A DNA stretch of 64,000 nt from Poseidonibacter lekithochrous. Lineage in GTDB: Bacteria > Campylobacterota > Campylobacteria > Campylobacterales > Arcobacteraceae. Position numbers and translations under genes: made by a program. Positions 53,048 to 61,385 of this stretch are shown here, piece after piece. Location: the NCBI RefSeq assembly GCF_018861145.1, contig NZ_JAHKQT010000007.1, forward strand, positions 1-64,000, given 5' to 3'. The notes below the pieces were generated by a model. It worked only from the letters and a program-made list of their open reading frames with translations, had not been told where the DNA came from and did no database searches. The first letter of the stretch is position 1, and each line of letters starts with the position of its first letter.

Positions 53048-54645
53048 TAGTTTCCTACTTTGTAGTCAGAACTTGAATGTATAAGTATTTGTGAAACACC
53101 CCTATATTCTGCTATATGTGCACTATTTAAAGTGATTGTTTGATTTGTTTTTGGTAAATCTTTTTTATTTTTTGCATATAGTTTTATTGATTTACCTTTT
53201 AATAACTTATTTGAACTATCTATATAAAGTTTTTTATTTTTAACTTTACCTTTTAAATTAAAAGCTATTTCATTTTGATTTTTTGGATTAAAAATATCAT
53301 TTTTCTTTGCATTTATGAATAAAGATTTATAGTTTTTAAAACGACCACTTTCTTCTAAAACTGAAAAAGAATCAACTTCTTTTAAGCCATTATAATCAAC
53401 AATTTCATTGATTTGTAAAGTATATGAATATCCTAACTTTAAGCCTTGAGCATGTTTATAAATATAAATTGCACGTTCATCTTTTTGTTTTATTATTGCA
53501 CCTGTTTTACTTTTGTAAATGACAACTGCATTTTTTATAATTGCAGGTTCTACTAATTTCATTTTAGTATATAAATCACTAATAGTATTTAGCTCTTTTT
53601 TACTATTCTTCTTAATTTCTTTTATAGGGTTTGTTTTTTCTTTTGAAGTTGAAAACTTTGCATAAATTGGTAAGTGATCTGAATAACCAGTACCTACATG
53701 AACCTTATTATATTTTGAACCTTTCATTTGCCATCTTAAAACTTTGTTGTTTCTATAAAGATAGTTTGGTTTGAAAACTTTAAAAGAGTTATGAACATAT
53801 GAAATATTTTTAGTATCTAAAAGTGCAGGGGATAGAATAATATTATCGGGTGTATTACTTTGAGTTCTATATTTATTTGAAAATCTATCATTTGTTGGAA
53901 GGTCTAACCAAAGATTAAAGTGAACTTTTCTTTTTTGTTTTAAAACATCATCATAAGTAATATATTTATTTCCTACTGTTGTATTTAAAACTTGATTTAT
54001 TCCTGTAATTCCTGAAGTGTTATTTAGTTTTTTATTATATTTAAAACTTCTATCTTCATCATAATTAGAGTTAAAATCTCCAACTAAAATATAATCATAA
54101 TCTCTGGGAAGTTTTGAAAGTCTATCTTGAAGTTTTTTTGCAAATTTAACTCTATAACTTTCTGCTATTCTTTTTGAAGGCCAGTGATTATTAAAGATCT
54201 TAAACTCTTTATTTTCTAATTCAAAAGTCGTTTCTAAAATAGGTCTAAATATTTTATTTGTGAATTTTACATCAATTTGTCTATTATTTTTGATTTTGAC
54301 TTTTGATAAAAAACCAAGACCTACAGAAGACCTTTCGTATTTTACAAATGATGAATATTTATAATCTGGTATTTTTTTTAATAGAAGTTGCATCACTTCT
54401 CTATTTTCTATTTCCTGCAGAGCAATAATATCTGCATCAATATCTTTTATAACTTTTACTGCATTATTGATTTTGATATTGAAGTTTTTTTGATTCCATT
54501 TTGAGGCTGTATTTGGAATGAATTCTTTATACTCACTATTTTGTTTTTTTAAATCAAATAAATTTTCTGCATTATAACTAGCAATAGTAAAATCTTTTGC
54601 ATAAATATTAAATGTAAGGAAGCATAATAAAAGTATTTTTATCAA
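53047..54645 (-). CDS. Secreted endonuclease/exonuclease/phosphatase-family protein
   Basis: A 532-residue protein with a 16-residue signal peptide (MIKILLLCFLTFNIYA). Residues about 17-330 are an EEP domain: ASYNAENLFD, IIALQEIENR (metal Glu), FNNHWPSKR, VGDFNSNYDED and YSDHLPIYA (catalytic His), the DNase I-like set. The remaining 200 residues are beta-rich and contain OB-like segments, perhaps substrate-binding. Probably a periplasmic or extracellular nuclease or phosphodiesterase. Substrate unknown. Confidence 0.82.
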   Translation of the reverse strand: MIKILLLCFLTFNIYAKDFTIASYNAENLFDLKKQNSEYKEFIPNTASKWNQKNFNIKINNAVKVIKDIDADIIALQEIENREVMQLLLKKIPDYKYSSFVKYERSSVGLGFLSKVKIKNNRQIDVKFTNKIFRPILETTFELENKEFKIFNNHWPSKRIAESYRVKFAKKLQDRLSKLPRDYDYILVGDFNSNYDEDRSFKYNKKLNNTSGITGINQVLNTTVGNKYITYDDVLKQKRKVHFNLWLDLPTNDRFSNKYRTQSNTPDNIILSPALLDTKNISYVHNSFKVFKPNYLYRNNKVLRWQMKGSKYNKVHVGTGYSDHLPIYAKFSTSKEKTNPIKEIKKNSKKELNTISDLYTKMKLVEPAIIKNAVVIYKSKTGAIIKQKDERAIYIYKHAQGLKLGYSYTLQINEIVDYNGLKEVDSFSVLEESGRFKNYKSLFINAKKNDIFNPKNQNEIAFNLKGKVKNKKLYIDSSNKLLKGKSIKLYAKNKKDLPKTNQTITLNSAHIAEYRGVSQILIHSSSDYKVGN

Positions 54646-54710
54646 AGTTTTCTCCAGTAATTTTTTCTTATATTACCAAAGATATTATTTCTGTGAGCTA
54701 AAAGGATAAA

Positions 54711-54736
54711 AAGTAAGCAAGAAAAGCTTCTTACTT
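54711..54736 (-). terminator. Terminator after the first desulforubrerythrin gene
   Basis: AAGTAAGCAAG with CTTCTTACTT, one bulged base, then a T-run on the minus strand. Confidence 0.6.
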
Positions 54737-54750
54737 ACTTTTTATTTGGT

Positions 54751-55410
54751 CTATTTTTTAGAATTTAATCTTGATTGATATTCTTGAGGATGTTTACATA
54801 CTGGACAAACTTTAGGGGCTTTTTTACCTCTATGAATATGTCCACATACTTCACAGAACCACTCTTCCTCTTCATCTTCACTTACGTGCTCAGCACCAGC
54901 TTCAAGTCTTTCAAGAAGTCGTCTAAACATTTTTTCATGTTCAACTTCAATTTTTCCAATTCCAGTAAATAATCTTGCTGCTTCACTATATCCTTCTTCT
55001 TTTGCTATTGCTGCAAAATCAGGATACATAGTTGTATTCTCATAAGATTCACCTTCAATTGCATGATTAAGGTTTTCTTTTGTATCTCCAAAGTTATTAT
55101 CAGTTCCTGATACCATTCTATTATGTAAAGCTAATTCTAGTTTAGCATGAGTCTTTTCATTATTTGCAGCTCTTTGGAAATGTTCAGCAATGTCTCTAAA
55201 ACCTTCTTTTTGTGCAACTTTTGCAAAATATTCATATTCATTTCTAGCCATTGACTCACCAGCAACAGCTTTCATTAAATTTACAAGAGTAAGATTTTCA
55301 GTAACCATATCCATTGCTTGACCACAGCAGTGTAATTCACCACCACCAACATTTTGAACTTCAACTTCATTACCACATTTACTACACTTATATGTTTCGT
55401 ACTTTCTCAT
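54751..55410 (-). CDS. Desulforubrerythrin, copy 1
   Basis: 219 residues in three parts. A desulforedoxin-like FeS4 site (YKCSKCGNEVEV and LHCCGQAM) is at residues about 6-35. A ferritin-like diiron domain with EYEYFAKVAQKEG, EKTHAKLELALHN, ENTTMYPDFAAIAKEEG and EVEHEKMFRRLLE follows. A C-terminal rubredoxin has WFCEVCGHIHRG and KVCPVCKHPQEY. Campylobacter jejuni has this architecture and uses it to reduce hydrogen peroxide. A paralogue lies immediately upstream and a Fur/PerR-family gene is divergent. Confidence 0.93.
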   Translation of the reverse strand: MRKYETYKCSKCGNEVEVQNVGGGELHCCGQAMDMVTENLTLVNLMKAVAGESMARNEYEYFAKVAQKEGFRDIAEHFQRAANNEKTHAKLELALHNRMVSGTDNNFGDTKENLNHAIEGESYENTTMYPDFAAIAKEEGYSEAARLFTGIGKIEVEHEKMFRRLLERLEAGAEHVSEDEEEEWFCEVCGHIHRGKKAPKVCPVCKHPQEYQSRLNSKK

Positions 55411-55472
55411 ATTCTTTCCTCTAAAATTTTAATAATTAATCTTATACCTATTCTTATTAAATTACTATTAAA

Positions 55473-56138
55473 TTATCCTACTGTTACGTCTTTGTTTCTC
55501 TTTTTAAAGTACTCTTTTTCAACTGCACATAATGGACATTGCTTTGGTGGTTTTTTACCTCTGTGAACATGTCCACATACTTCACAAACCCATTCTTCAT
55601 CTTTATCATCTGATTCTAAGAATCCTTCTTTAATTAATTCTTCTTTTAATTCTAAGTACTCTTTTTCATGTTCAACTTCAACTTTGCCAATTCCTTTAAA
55701 CATTCTTGCAATTTCTTTTAAACCTTCTTCTTTTGCAATTGCTTCAAAGTTTGGATACATTTCTTCATGTTCATATTTTTCACCATCTGCTGCATATTGA
55801 ATATTTTTAGCTGTACTATCTAATTCTACATTATTTACTAATTTATTATAAGCTTTTAATTCAGCAATTGCATGGTATTTTTCATTTTCTGCTGCTTCTT
55901 TAAAGAATCTAGCAATTCTATGTAATCCTTCTTCAAATGCAATTTCTGCAAAGAATTCATATTTGTTTCTTGCTTGTGATTCACCTGCAAATGCTTTCAT
56001 TAAGTTTACTGCAGTTAGGTTTTCTGTAATCATTTCCATTTCATTTCCACAACATGATAATTTTGCTGTTTCATTTGCCTCTTGAACTTCTACTTCGCAT
56101 CCACATGTATTACATTTATAAGTTTGATATTGTTTCAT
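55473..56138 (-). CDS. Desulforubrerythrin, copy 2
   Basis: 221 residues with the same three-part architecture: FeS4 site (YKCNTCGCEVEV, LSCCGNEM), diiron domain (NKYEFFAEIAFEEG, EKYHAIAELKAYN, EVEHEKEYLEL) and rubredoxin (WVCEVCGHVHRG, KQCPLCAVEKEY). An additional cysteine follows the first CxxC. It precedes copy 1 by 62 bases; the two probably arose by tandem duplication. Divergence from the Fur-family regulator suggests peroxide control. Confidence 0.93.
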   Translation of the reverse strand: MKQYQTYKCNTCGCEVEVQEANETAKLSCCGNEMEMITENLTAVNLMKAFAGESQARNKYEFFAEIAFEEGLHRIARFFKEAAENEKYHAIAELKAYNKLVNNVELDSTAKNIQYAADGEKYEHEEMYPNFEAIAKEEGLKEIARMFKGIGKVEVEHEKEYLELKEELIKEGFLESDDKDEEWVCEVCGHVHRGKKPPKQCPLCAVEKEYFKKRNKDVTVG

Positions 56139-56355
56139 TTTTAAATCCTATTTATTTAATTTTAATTTTCTAAGGATAATTTTTATCCTTTAGAGAAGTA
56201 TAGTGAAAATAAACTTAAAGGAAAATTATTCTCTTTTAATAAAATTATGTTATAGTGTTATTACTAAAGATTAGTTAGAATTGATTAATTAATTTTTATA
56301 TTAAGGTGAAAATAAATAAATTATATAGTATTATTTCACAAAAGGAAGAGTAAAC

Positions 56356-56760
56356 ATGACAAATTATACAGTATTATTAAAAAATTATAATTTGAAAGTA
56401 ACACCTCAAAGAGTTGCTATTGTTGAAGAGCTTTATTTAAATGGTCATATGAATATTGACGATTTATATAAAAAGCTACTTGCAAAGTTTCCTTCTATTT
56501 CACTTGCAACAATATATAAAAATATTAATGCAATGGTTGAAAAGGTTTTTCTTTCAGAAGTAAAAATACCAAATACTAAATCAGTTTTTGAATTAGTAAA
56601 AGAAGAACATGCTCATTTAGTATGTTCAGAATGTGGAAATATTGAAGATATGATGTTGGATGTATCAAGCGTTTTAGAGGAAGTTACTTCAAAAAGTCAA
56701 TTTAAAATTGAGTCTACAAATTTAGTTTTATCTGGCCTTTGTCCAAATTGTAATAAATAA
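56356..56760 (+). CDS. Fur-family regulator, probably PerR type
   Basis: A 134-residue Fur-fold protein. The winged helix is at residues about 5-80 (LKVTPQRVAIVEELYLNGHMNIDDLY, SLATIYKNINAM). Regulatory metal ligands are in EEHAHLVCSECGN, and two CxxC pairs (CSECGN, CPNCNK) form the structural zinc site. The gene is divergent from two desulforubrerythrins, which supports a peroxide sensor (PerR) over an iron sensor. The GGAAGAG site is 6-7 bases before the ATG. I could not identify a convincing PerR box in the gap. Confidence 0.82.
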   Translation: MTNYTVLLKNYNLKVTPQRVAIVEELYLNGHMNIDDLYKKLLAKFPSISLATIYKNINAMVEKVFLSEVKIPNTKSVFELVKEEHAHLVCSECGNIEDMMLDVSSVLEEVTSKSQFKIESTNLVLSGLCPNCNK

Positions 56761-56769
56761 AAAATATTA

Positions 56770-56793
56770 TAGTCTAGCTTTTAAGCTAGACTA
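56770..56793. terminator. Bidirectional terminator over the antiporter stop codon
   Basis: Perfect 11-bp stem TAGTCTAGCTT / AAGCTAGACTA with a TT loop. Confidence 0.8.
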
Positions 56794-57701
56794 TTTTGTA
56801 CTACTAACGCTAAAATAACCATTAAAGCGATTCCCGCAGATTTATTATAAAGTTTATTTGCAGTTATAAATACTAACATTAATGATGCAATAAATGCAGC
56901 TGCTATATCAAAAAAGTTTAAAGATAAATCTACATTTAATGGATTTATTAAAGCAGATACTCCTAATACCATTGTAAAGTTTGCAACATTTGAACCTATG
57001 ATATTACCAATTGCTAAATCTGTATTGTTATTCATTGCTGATTTAACTGAAATTGTAAGTTCAGGAAGAGATGTACCAAATGCAATTAAGAATAATCCGA
57101 TAATCCATTCTGAAATTCCAAAACTTCTAGCTATATTTGATGCACTATCAATTGCAAAATCTGCACCTGCTACTACAAAGACAAATCCTATTGCTAATAA
57201 GCCGGCTGTTTTACCCCATGCAAATTTTTCTTTTACAAGTTCTTCATCTATTTCTTCAAGTGAATTACTAGAAATTAAGAACATTAAATATCCAACCATT
57301 AATATAAGAAATAAAATACCATCAACAAAATTTATTTTTCCATCAATTCCCATAAGAATAAAGGCTAAAATTGGGAATAAAGACCATGCTGAATCTTTTG
57401 CGAATAAATCTCTTGAAGGATTTACTTTTTTAGCTATTAAAAATACAACTCCTAAAACTAAGGATATATTAAAAATAGTACTTCCTATTACATTTGCAAC
57501 TGCAATATCAGCACTTCCTTTCATAGAAGCAGACATAGAAACTGCCATCTCGGGTAATGAAGTCCCCAGGGCTACAAGTGTTGCACCAATTACAAAACTT
57601 GAAATATTGTAATGCAGTGCAATTTTTTCACTTTGTTCGATAATAAAATCAGCACCATAAATTAGTGCTGCCATCGAGAGTATAAATATAAATATATCCA
57701 T
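56781..57701 (-). CDS. Calcium/sodium antiporter, CaCA family (YrbG-like)
   Basis: 306 residues, about ten helices. The two inverted alpha repeats are clear: GATLVALGTSLPEMAVS, then GSTIFNISLVLGV; and LFLIAFGTSLPELTIS, then GSNVANFTMVLGV. These glutamates and asparagines bind the cation. It exchanges Ca2+ (or K+) for Na+. A voltage-gated, probably Ca2+-type channel lies elsewhere in the window. It ends on the shared terminator and is 1 base from ybeY. Confidence 0.92.
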   Translation of the reverse strand: MDIFIFILSMAALIYGADFIIEQSEKIALHYNISSFVIGATLVALGTSLPEMAVSMSASMKGSADIAVANVIGSTIFNISLVLGVVFLIAKKVNPSRDLFAKDSAWSLFPILAFILMGIDGKINFVDGILFLILMVGYLMFLISSNSLEEIDEELVKEKFAWGKTAGLLAIGFVFVVAGADFAIDSASNIARSFGISEWIIGLFLIAFGTSLPELTISVKSAMNNNTDLAIGNIIGSNVANFTMVLGVSALINPLNVDLSLNFFDIAAAFIASLMLVFITANKLYNKSAGIALMVILALVVQNSLA

Positions 57702-57702
57702 T

Positions 57703-58122
57703 TTATGAATTCCTTACTATTAAGCTATTTGGCAAATTAAATTGTTTGATTAGTTCTTCTTCTTTTTCTCTATGTTCACCTGCATCAATTTCATGATCAA
57801 AGCCTAATAAATGCAAAAGACCATGAATAAATAAAAGTGAAAACTCTTCTTGGGATGTATGTTCATACTCTTTGGCTTTGTCTTCTACATAATCTGATGA
57901 GATTACAATAGAACCCAAAGGCATATTTGGCATATCAAACTCTAAAGGAAAACTTAGAACATCTGTAGCTTTATCAATATTTCTATGCTCTTTGTTTAAT
58001 TCTTGAATTTCATCATTATTTACAACAATTAATTCAATATCTTTAGATGTTAAAGAAGTAGTAATATCTTCAAGTAAAGAAGTGTTTATTTTCAATGAAG
58101 TATTATTTTCTATATCAATCAT
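57703..58122 (-). CDS. ybeY: Endoribonuclease YbeY, rRNA maturation factor
   Basis: A 139-residue metalloprotein. HGLLHLLGFDH is the H-x3-H-x5-H zinc site of YbeY. NKEHRNIDKATDVLSFP is the second family signature. It matures 16S rRNA 3' ends and helps 70S ribosome quality control. It is cotranscribed with the antiporter. Confidence 0.93.
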   Translation of the reverse strand: MIDIENNTSLKINTSLLEDITTSLTSKDIELIVVNNDEIQELNKEHRNIDKATDVLSFPLEFDMPNMPLGSIVISSDYVEDKAKEYEHTSQEEFSLLFIHGLLHLLGFDHEIDAGEHREKEEELIKQFNLPNSLIVRNS

Positions 58123-58222
58123 AATTTACCTTTTAATTTTCGCGAGTATATCAAACTTTTGCAAATTAAAAGTTTAATTATAATAAAGTTATATATTAAT
58201 AAGAATAATATAAGGACTTAAT

Positions 58223-58627
58223 ATGGCTTTAGAAATTGGAATAAAAGATAGTATTGAATTTAAAGTAGAAAATAGTGATTTAGCAAGTAATTTAAATATC
58301 TCAAAAGATGATAGTTTCCCCGATGTTTTTGCAACGGCTAGACTTGTTGCTTTAATGGAGTGTTCAGCTGCAAAAATATTAATACCATTATTAAAAGAAG
58401 GTGAACTTTCAGTTGGTGTTGGTGTGAATATTACTCATTTAGCTGCAACACTTGAAGGGGATACTGCAATTTCAACTGCTACTTTTGATGGAATGGAAGG
58501 AAAACTTTTCAAGTTTTCAATTGAAGTAGTTGATTCTGGTGGAAAAATAGGAGTAGGAACTCATACAAGAGCTATAGTTTCAACTGATAGATTAATGTCA
58601 GGGGCTAAAAAAAGAGTTGCTAAGTAA
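58223..58627 (+). CDS. Hot-dog thioesterase, FlK-like
   Basis: A 134-residue single hot-dog domain. FPDVFATARLVALMECSA and VGVGVNITHLAAT are like fluoroacetyl-CoA thioesterase FlK and related acyl-CoA-binding proteins, with the late GVGTHTRAIV as a family mark. Hydrolysis of a small acyl-CoA is likely. Fluoroacetyl-CoA activity should not be assumed. Confidence 0.75.
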   Translation: MALEIGIKDSIEFKVENSDLASNLNISKDDSFPDVFATARLVALMECSAAKILIPLLKEGELSVGVGVNITHLAATLEGDTAISTATFDGMEGKLFKFSIEVVDSGGKIGVGTHTRAIVSTDRLMSGAKKRVAK

Positions 58628-58654
58628 AACTTATGAATGTAAGAGTTTTTAATA

Positions 58655-58680
58655 ATAGAACTATTTTAAAATAGTTCTAT
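58655..58680. terminator. Perfect palindromic terminator between convergent genes
   Basis: A 26-bp perfect palindrome (ATAGAACTATTTT and its complement) covering the radA stop codon. Confidence 0.75.
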
Positions 58681-60015
58681 CATTTTAGATACTTCATCTA
58701 CAGGAAAGCACTTAAGCTTTAATTTCATACTTGGTTTTTGTGCAATCACTGCTTTTTGAATTCCTTGTGCTTGAGCTTCTTTTAATCTCATATCTATTGA
58801 GAAAACATCTTTAATCTCACCCGTTAGTGAAACTTCACCAATAAATACAGACTCTTTTGAAATTGGTCTATCTCTAAAAGAAGAAATAATAGCTGCAACT
58901 ACGGCTAAATCAGCTGAACTTTCTTTGATTTTAATACCACCTGAAATATTTACAAATACATCATAGTGATTTAGAGGTAAATCAATCTTTTTCTCTAATA
59001 ATGCTAAAAGCATATTAAGTCTTGCTCCATCAAATCCCGTTGCACTTCGTTTTGGATTTGGATTTGTACTTTCCGTTACAAGTGCTTGAACTTCAAGAAT
59101 TAAAGCACGGCTTCCTTCCATTACGATAGTTAAAGCTGAACCTGATTGTGCTTTTGACTTATCAAAGAATTTTGAAGCAATATCTTTTGCACTTACTAGT
59201 CCTTCATTTGTCATCTCAAAAATACCAATTTCAGAAGTTGAACCAAACCTATTTTTAAAACCACGTAGCATTCGTATTTCTTTGCTTGCTTCACCTTCAA
59301 AGTATAATACAGTATCAACCATATGCTCTAGTACTCTAGGTCCTGCAATACTTCCATCTTTTGTTATATGTCCAATAATAAACATAGCGATGTTTGTCTC
59401 TTTTGCTTTTCTCATAAGCTCAAAAGTTATCTCTCTTACTTGTGAAACACTTCCTGGTGCACTTGTAAGATTTGAGGAGTAAATAGTTTGAATTGAATCA
59501 ATAATTACAACATCATAGTTTACTCTTAAAAGCTCATCTTGAATCTCTTCTAATTTAATTTCACTTAATAAATATACATCATCATGGTTTGCATCAAGTC
59601 TATCCGCACGAAGTTTTATCTGTCCTGCACTTTCTTCTCCTGATACATAAAGCACTTTTCTTCCACTTGTAGCAATTGAACCTGCTACTTTTAAAAGAAG
59701 TGTAGATTTACCAACTCCTGGACTTCCCCCAATTAAAGTAAGACTTCCTGGGACTATACCTCCACCTAAAACCAAATCTAATTCATCATTATTAGATGAA
59801 AATCTAACTACATTATCTTGTTTGATTTGAGTAATAGGAACTGCTTTTGTATTTGTGTCTTTAACTTTTGATGTTTGTTTTAATACTTCTTGTTGGTCTT
59901 GATTTAATTCTATAAAGGAATCCCATCCTCCACAACTTGGGCACTTCCCAAGCCATTTTGTTGCTTGTTCTCCACAGTGTTGACATTCAAATAGTGATGT
60001 TTTTTTCTTAGCCAT
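58666..60015 (-). CDS. radA: DNA repair protein RadA
   Basis: 449 residues. N-terminal zinc finger CQHCGEQATKWLGKCPSCGG, Walker A GGSPGVGKST, Walker B VVIIDSIQTIY, the RadA-specific LRGFKNRFGSTSE (KNRFG motif), and a C-terminal Lon-like domain. A RecA-related helicase that promotes branch migration in recombination. AAGGAAAATAA precedes the ATG. Confidence 0.96.
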   Translation of the reverse strand: MAKKKTSLFECQHCGEQATKWLGKCPSCGGWDSFIELNQDQQEVLKQTSKVKDTNTKAVPITQIKQDNVVRFSSNNDELDLVLGGGIVPGSLTLIGGSPGVGKSTLLLKVAGSIATSGRKVLYVSGEESAGQIKLRADRLDANHDDVYLLSEIKLEEIQDELLRVNYDVVIIDSIQTIYSSNLTSAPGSVSQVREITFELMRKAKETNIAMFIIGHITKDGSIAGPRVLEHMVDTVLYFEGEASKEIRMLRGFKNRFGSTSEIGIFEMTNEGLVSAKDIASKFFDKSKAQSGSALTIVMEGSRALILEVQALVTESTNPNPKRSATGFDGARLNMLLALLEKKIDLPLNHYDVFVNISGGIKIKESSADLAVVAAIISSFRDRPISKESVFIGEVSLTGEIKDVFSIDMRLKEAQAQGIQKAVIAQKPSMKLKLKCFPVDEVSKMIELF

Positions 60016-60244
60016 TTATTTTCCTTAAAAATCTAAAGGTGATTCTATATCATTTTTGTTTAATTCCTTGACTACATGAGTATAAATCATAGTTGTTTAA
60101 ACTGATTTATGACTAATAGTCTTTTGGCCATGTTTATTATTTAAAATATAAAAATGACCAATTCTCTAATTATTTCATAAAAAAAGGTTTAATAAAATAA
60201 TATCTAATATATCTTTTTGTATCTAAAAATATTTCAATATGTAA
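60016..60244. other. AT-rich intergenic stretch
   Basis: Upstream of radA. It must contain the radA promoter. No gene, clear repeat or RNA was recognised. It merges into the decayed gene remnant that fills the rest of this 585-bp gap. Confidence 0.5.
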
Positions 60245-60592
60245 TATTTTTACTGTAAAGTACTTAAGTATGGTGCTTCACCAGAATTAATTGGAGATAT
60301 TTATAAAATGATGATAGATTTCTTTATAGAAGAAGAATTAAATGAGTGAAATAGACAACAAAATATATAACAAAGTATTGGAAAAGAATAAATTATATAT
60401 TCTATTGGAAAACTTATTGGTTTTTTGTAATTGATTTGTTTCCTGTCAGCAATAAAGACTTCAAAAAAATAAGACAAATACTAATTGATAAAAAGAAAAT
60501 AGATGGAGATTTTCACTGGAACTATTAAAACAAGATTATATATGTATGAAAAAGTTCCATATCTTGATTTAAGAAGAAACAAAACTAAATAG
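60245..60592 (+). pseudogene. Frameshifted gene remnant of unknown family
   Basis: Protein-like fragments run on in successive frames of one strand: 60245-60349 (YGASPELIGDIYKMMIDFF), 60342-60434 (MSEIDNKIYNKVLEKNKLYI), 60406-60528 (YWFFVIDLFPVSNKDF and DKKKIDGDFHWN) and 60521-60592 (RLYMYEKVPYLDLRRN). The composition and continuity look like one former coding region of about 115 codons with at least three frameshifts. The family was not recognised. It ends on the hairpin shared with the TonB-like gene. Confidence 0.5.
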
Positions 60593-60602
60593 TTTTGTTT
60601 CT
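60575..60602. terminator. Terminator between the remnant and the TonB-like gene
   Basis: Perfect 12-bp stem AGAAACAAAACT / AGTTTTGTTTCT with an AAAT loop. Confidence 0.75.
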
Positions 60603-61224
60603 AATGTTGTACTTTCATTCTAAAATATCTTGGGAATTTATATTTTAATGATTCATCAATTTCAAGAGGAAATATTTTTAAAATAGATGGTCTTATTAGG
60701 TTATAATGTTGTCTATTTCCACTCATATATTTTAATTGTTCATATCTTCCATCTTTTAAAATTGTTACTCTAATATTTACATCACCTAAGTTTTCTAATA
60801 TGTTTTTATCTACATCTTTTGAAATATTTGAATAAATTTTTTCTTTAATCTTTTTATAGAATGCTTGAATAGTTATCGGACCTGTAACTTCTTTTGTTAT
60901 TTGAATCTTATCTTCTACTTTTTTAATTTTCTTTTCTTCTCTTATTGCTTCTTTAAGTGCCTCTTTTATCTCTTTTTTAACTTTTTCAAATTTTTGGATT
61001 TGTTCTTTTTTTTGTTCTTCTTTCACTACTTGTTCTTTTTCTTCTATAAAAGGAAGTGCTTCTGTATTTGTATTAATATTTTTTTCAACAATAGTTGGAT
61101 TTTCAAGTGAATTATCTATAACATCCTGTGACCCAAAAAAGAAAGAGTATAGGCCATATAATATAGCACCTATTAGTAGCAAAATTAAAGTATCTTCAAT
61201 AAATGATTTACTTTTGGTATTCAA
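60601..61224 (-). CDS. TonB-like energy-transducer protein
   Basis: A 207-residue protein with one N-terminal membrane helix (about 12-29, TLILLLIGAILYGLYSFFF), a lysine/glutamate-rich periplasmic linker (about 60-115) and a C-terminal TonB-like domain (IRVTILKDGRYEQLKYMSG, then LIRPSILKIFPLEI). No ExbB/ExbD genes are beside it. It could energise TonB-dependent receptors such as the one at 15171, or act in envelope assembly as a TolA-like protein. Confidence 0.75.
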   Translation of the reverse strand: MNTKSKSFIEDTLILLLIGAILYGLYSFFFGSQDVIDNSLENPTIVEKNINTNTEALPFIEEKEQVVKEEQKKEQIQKFEKVKKEIKEALKEAIREEKKIKKVEDKIQITKEVTGPITIQAFYKKIKEKIYSNISKDVDKNILENLGDVNIRVTILKDGRYEQLKYMSGNRQHYNLIRPSILKIFPLEIDESLKYKFPRYFRMKVQH

Positions 61225-61385
61225 TATTTATCCTTGCATCTAAATTTTTTATTTAAATGTAAGTTTAGCATTTTTTTTAAAATTGTAAGTAAAATTAAAA
61301 AAACATTGTAATAATTATGTACAAAAATTGTTGTATAATATAATTAGAAATAAAAACTTTATTAAAAGATGAAAGATTACATTTT

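Noticed and set aside
56200-56355. PerR box (TTATAATnATTATAA-like) between rubrerythrin and regulator genes.
   Set aside because: TTATAGTGTTATTA and similar stretches match only partly and such matches are frequent in this AT-rich DNA.
56998-57612. A 204-codon open frame antisense to the CaCA antiporter gene.
   Set aside because: The antiporter on the other strand has clear alpha-repeat motifs; the antisense frame is a by-product of its hydrophobic codons.
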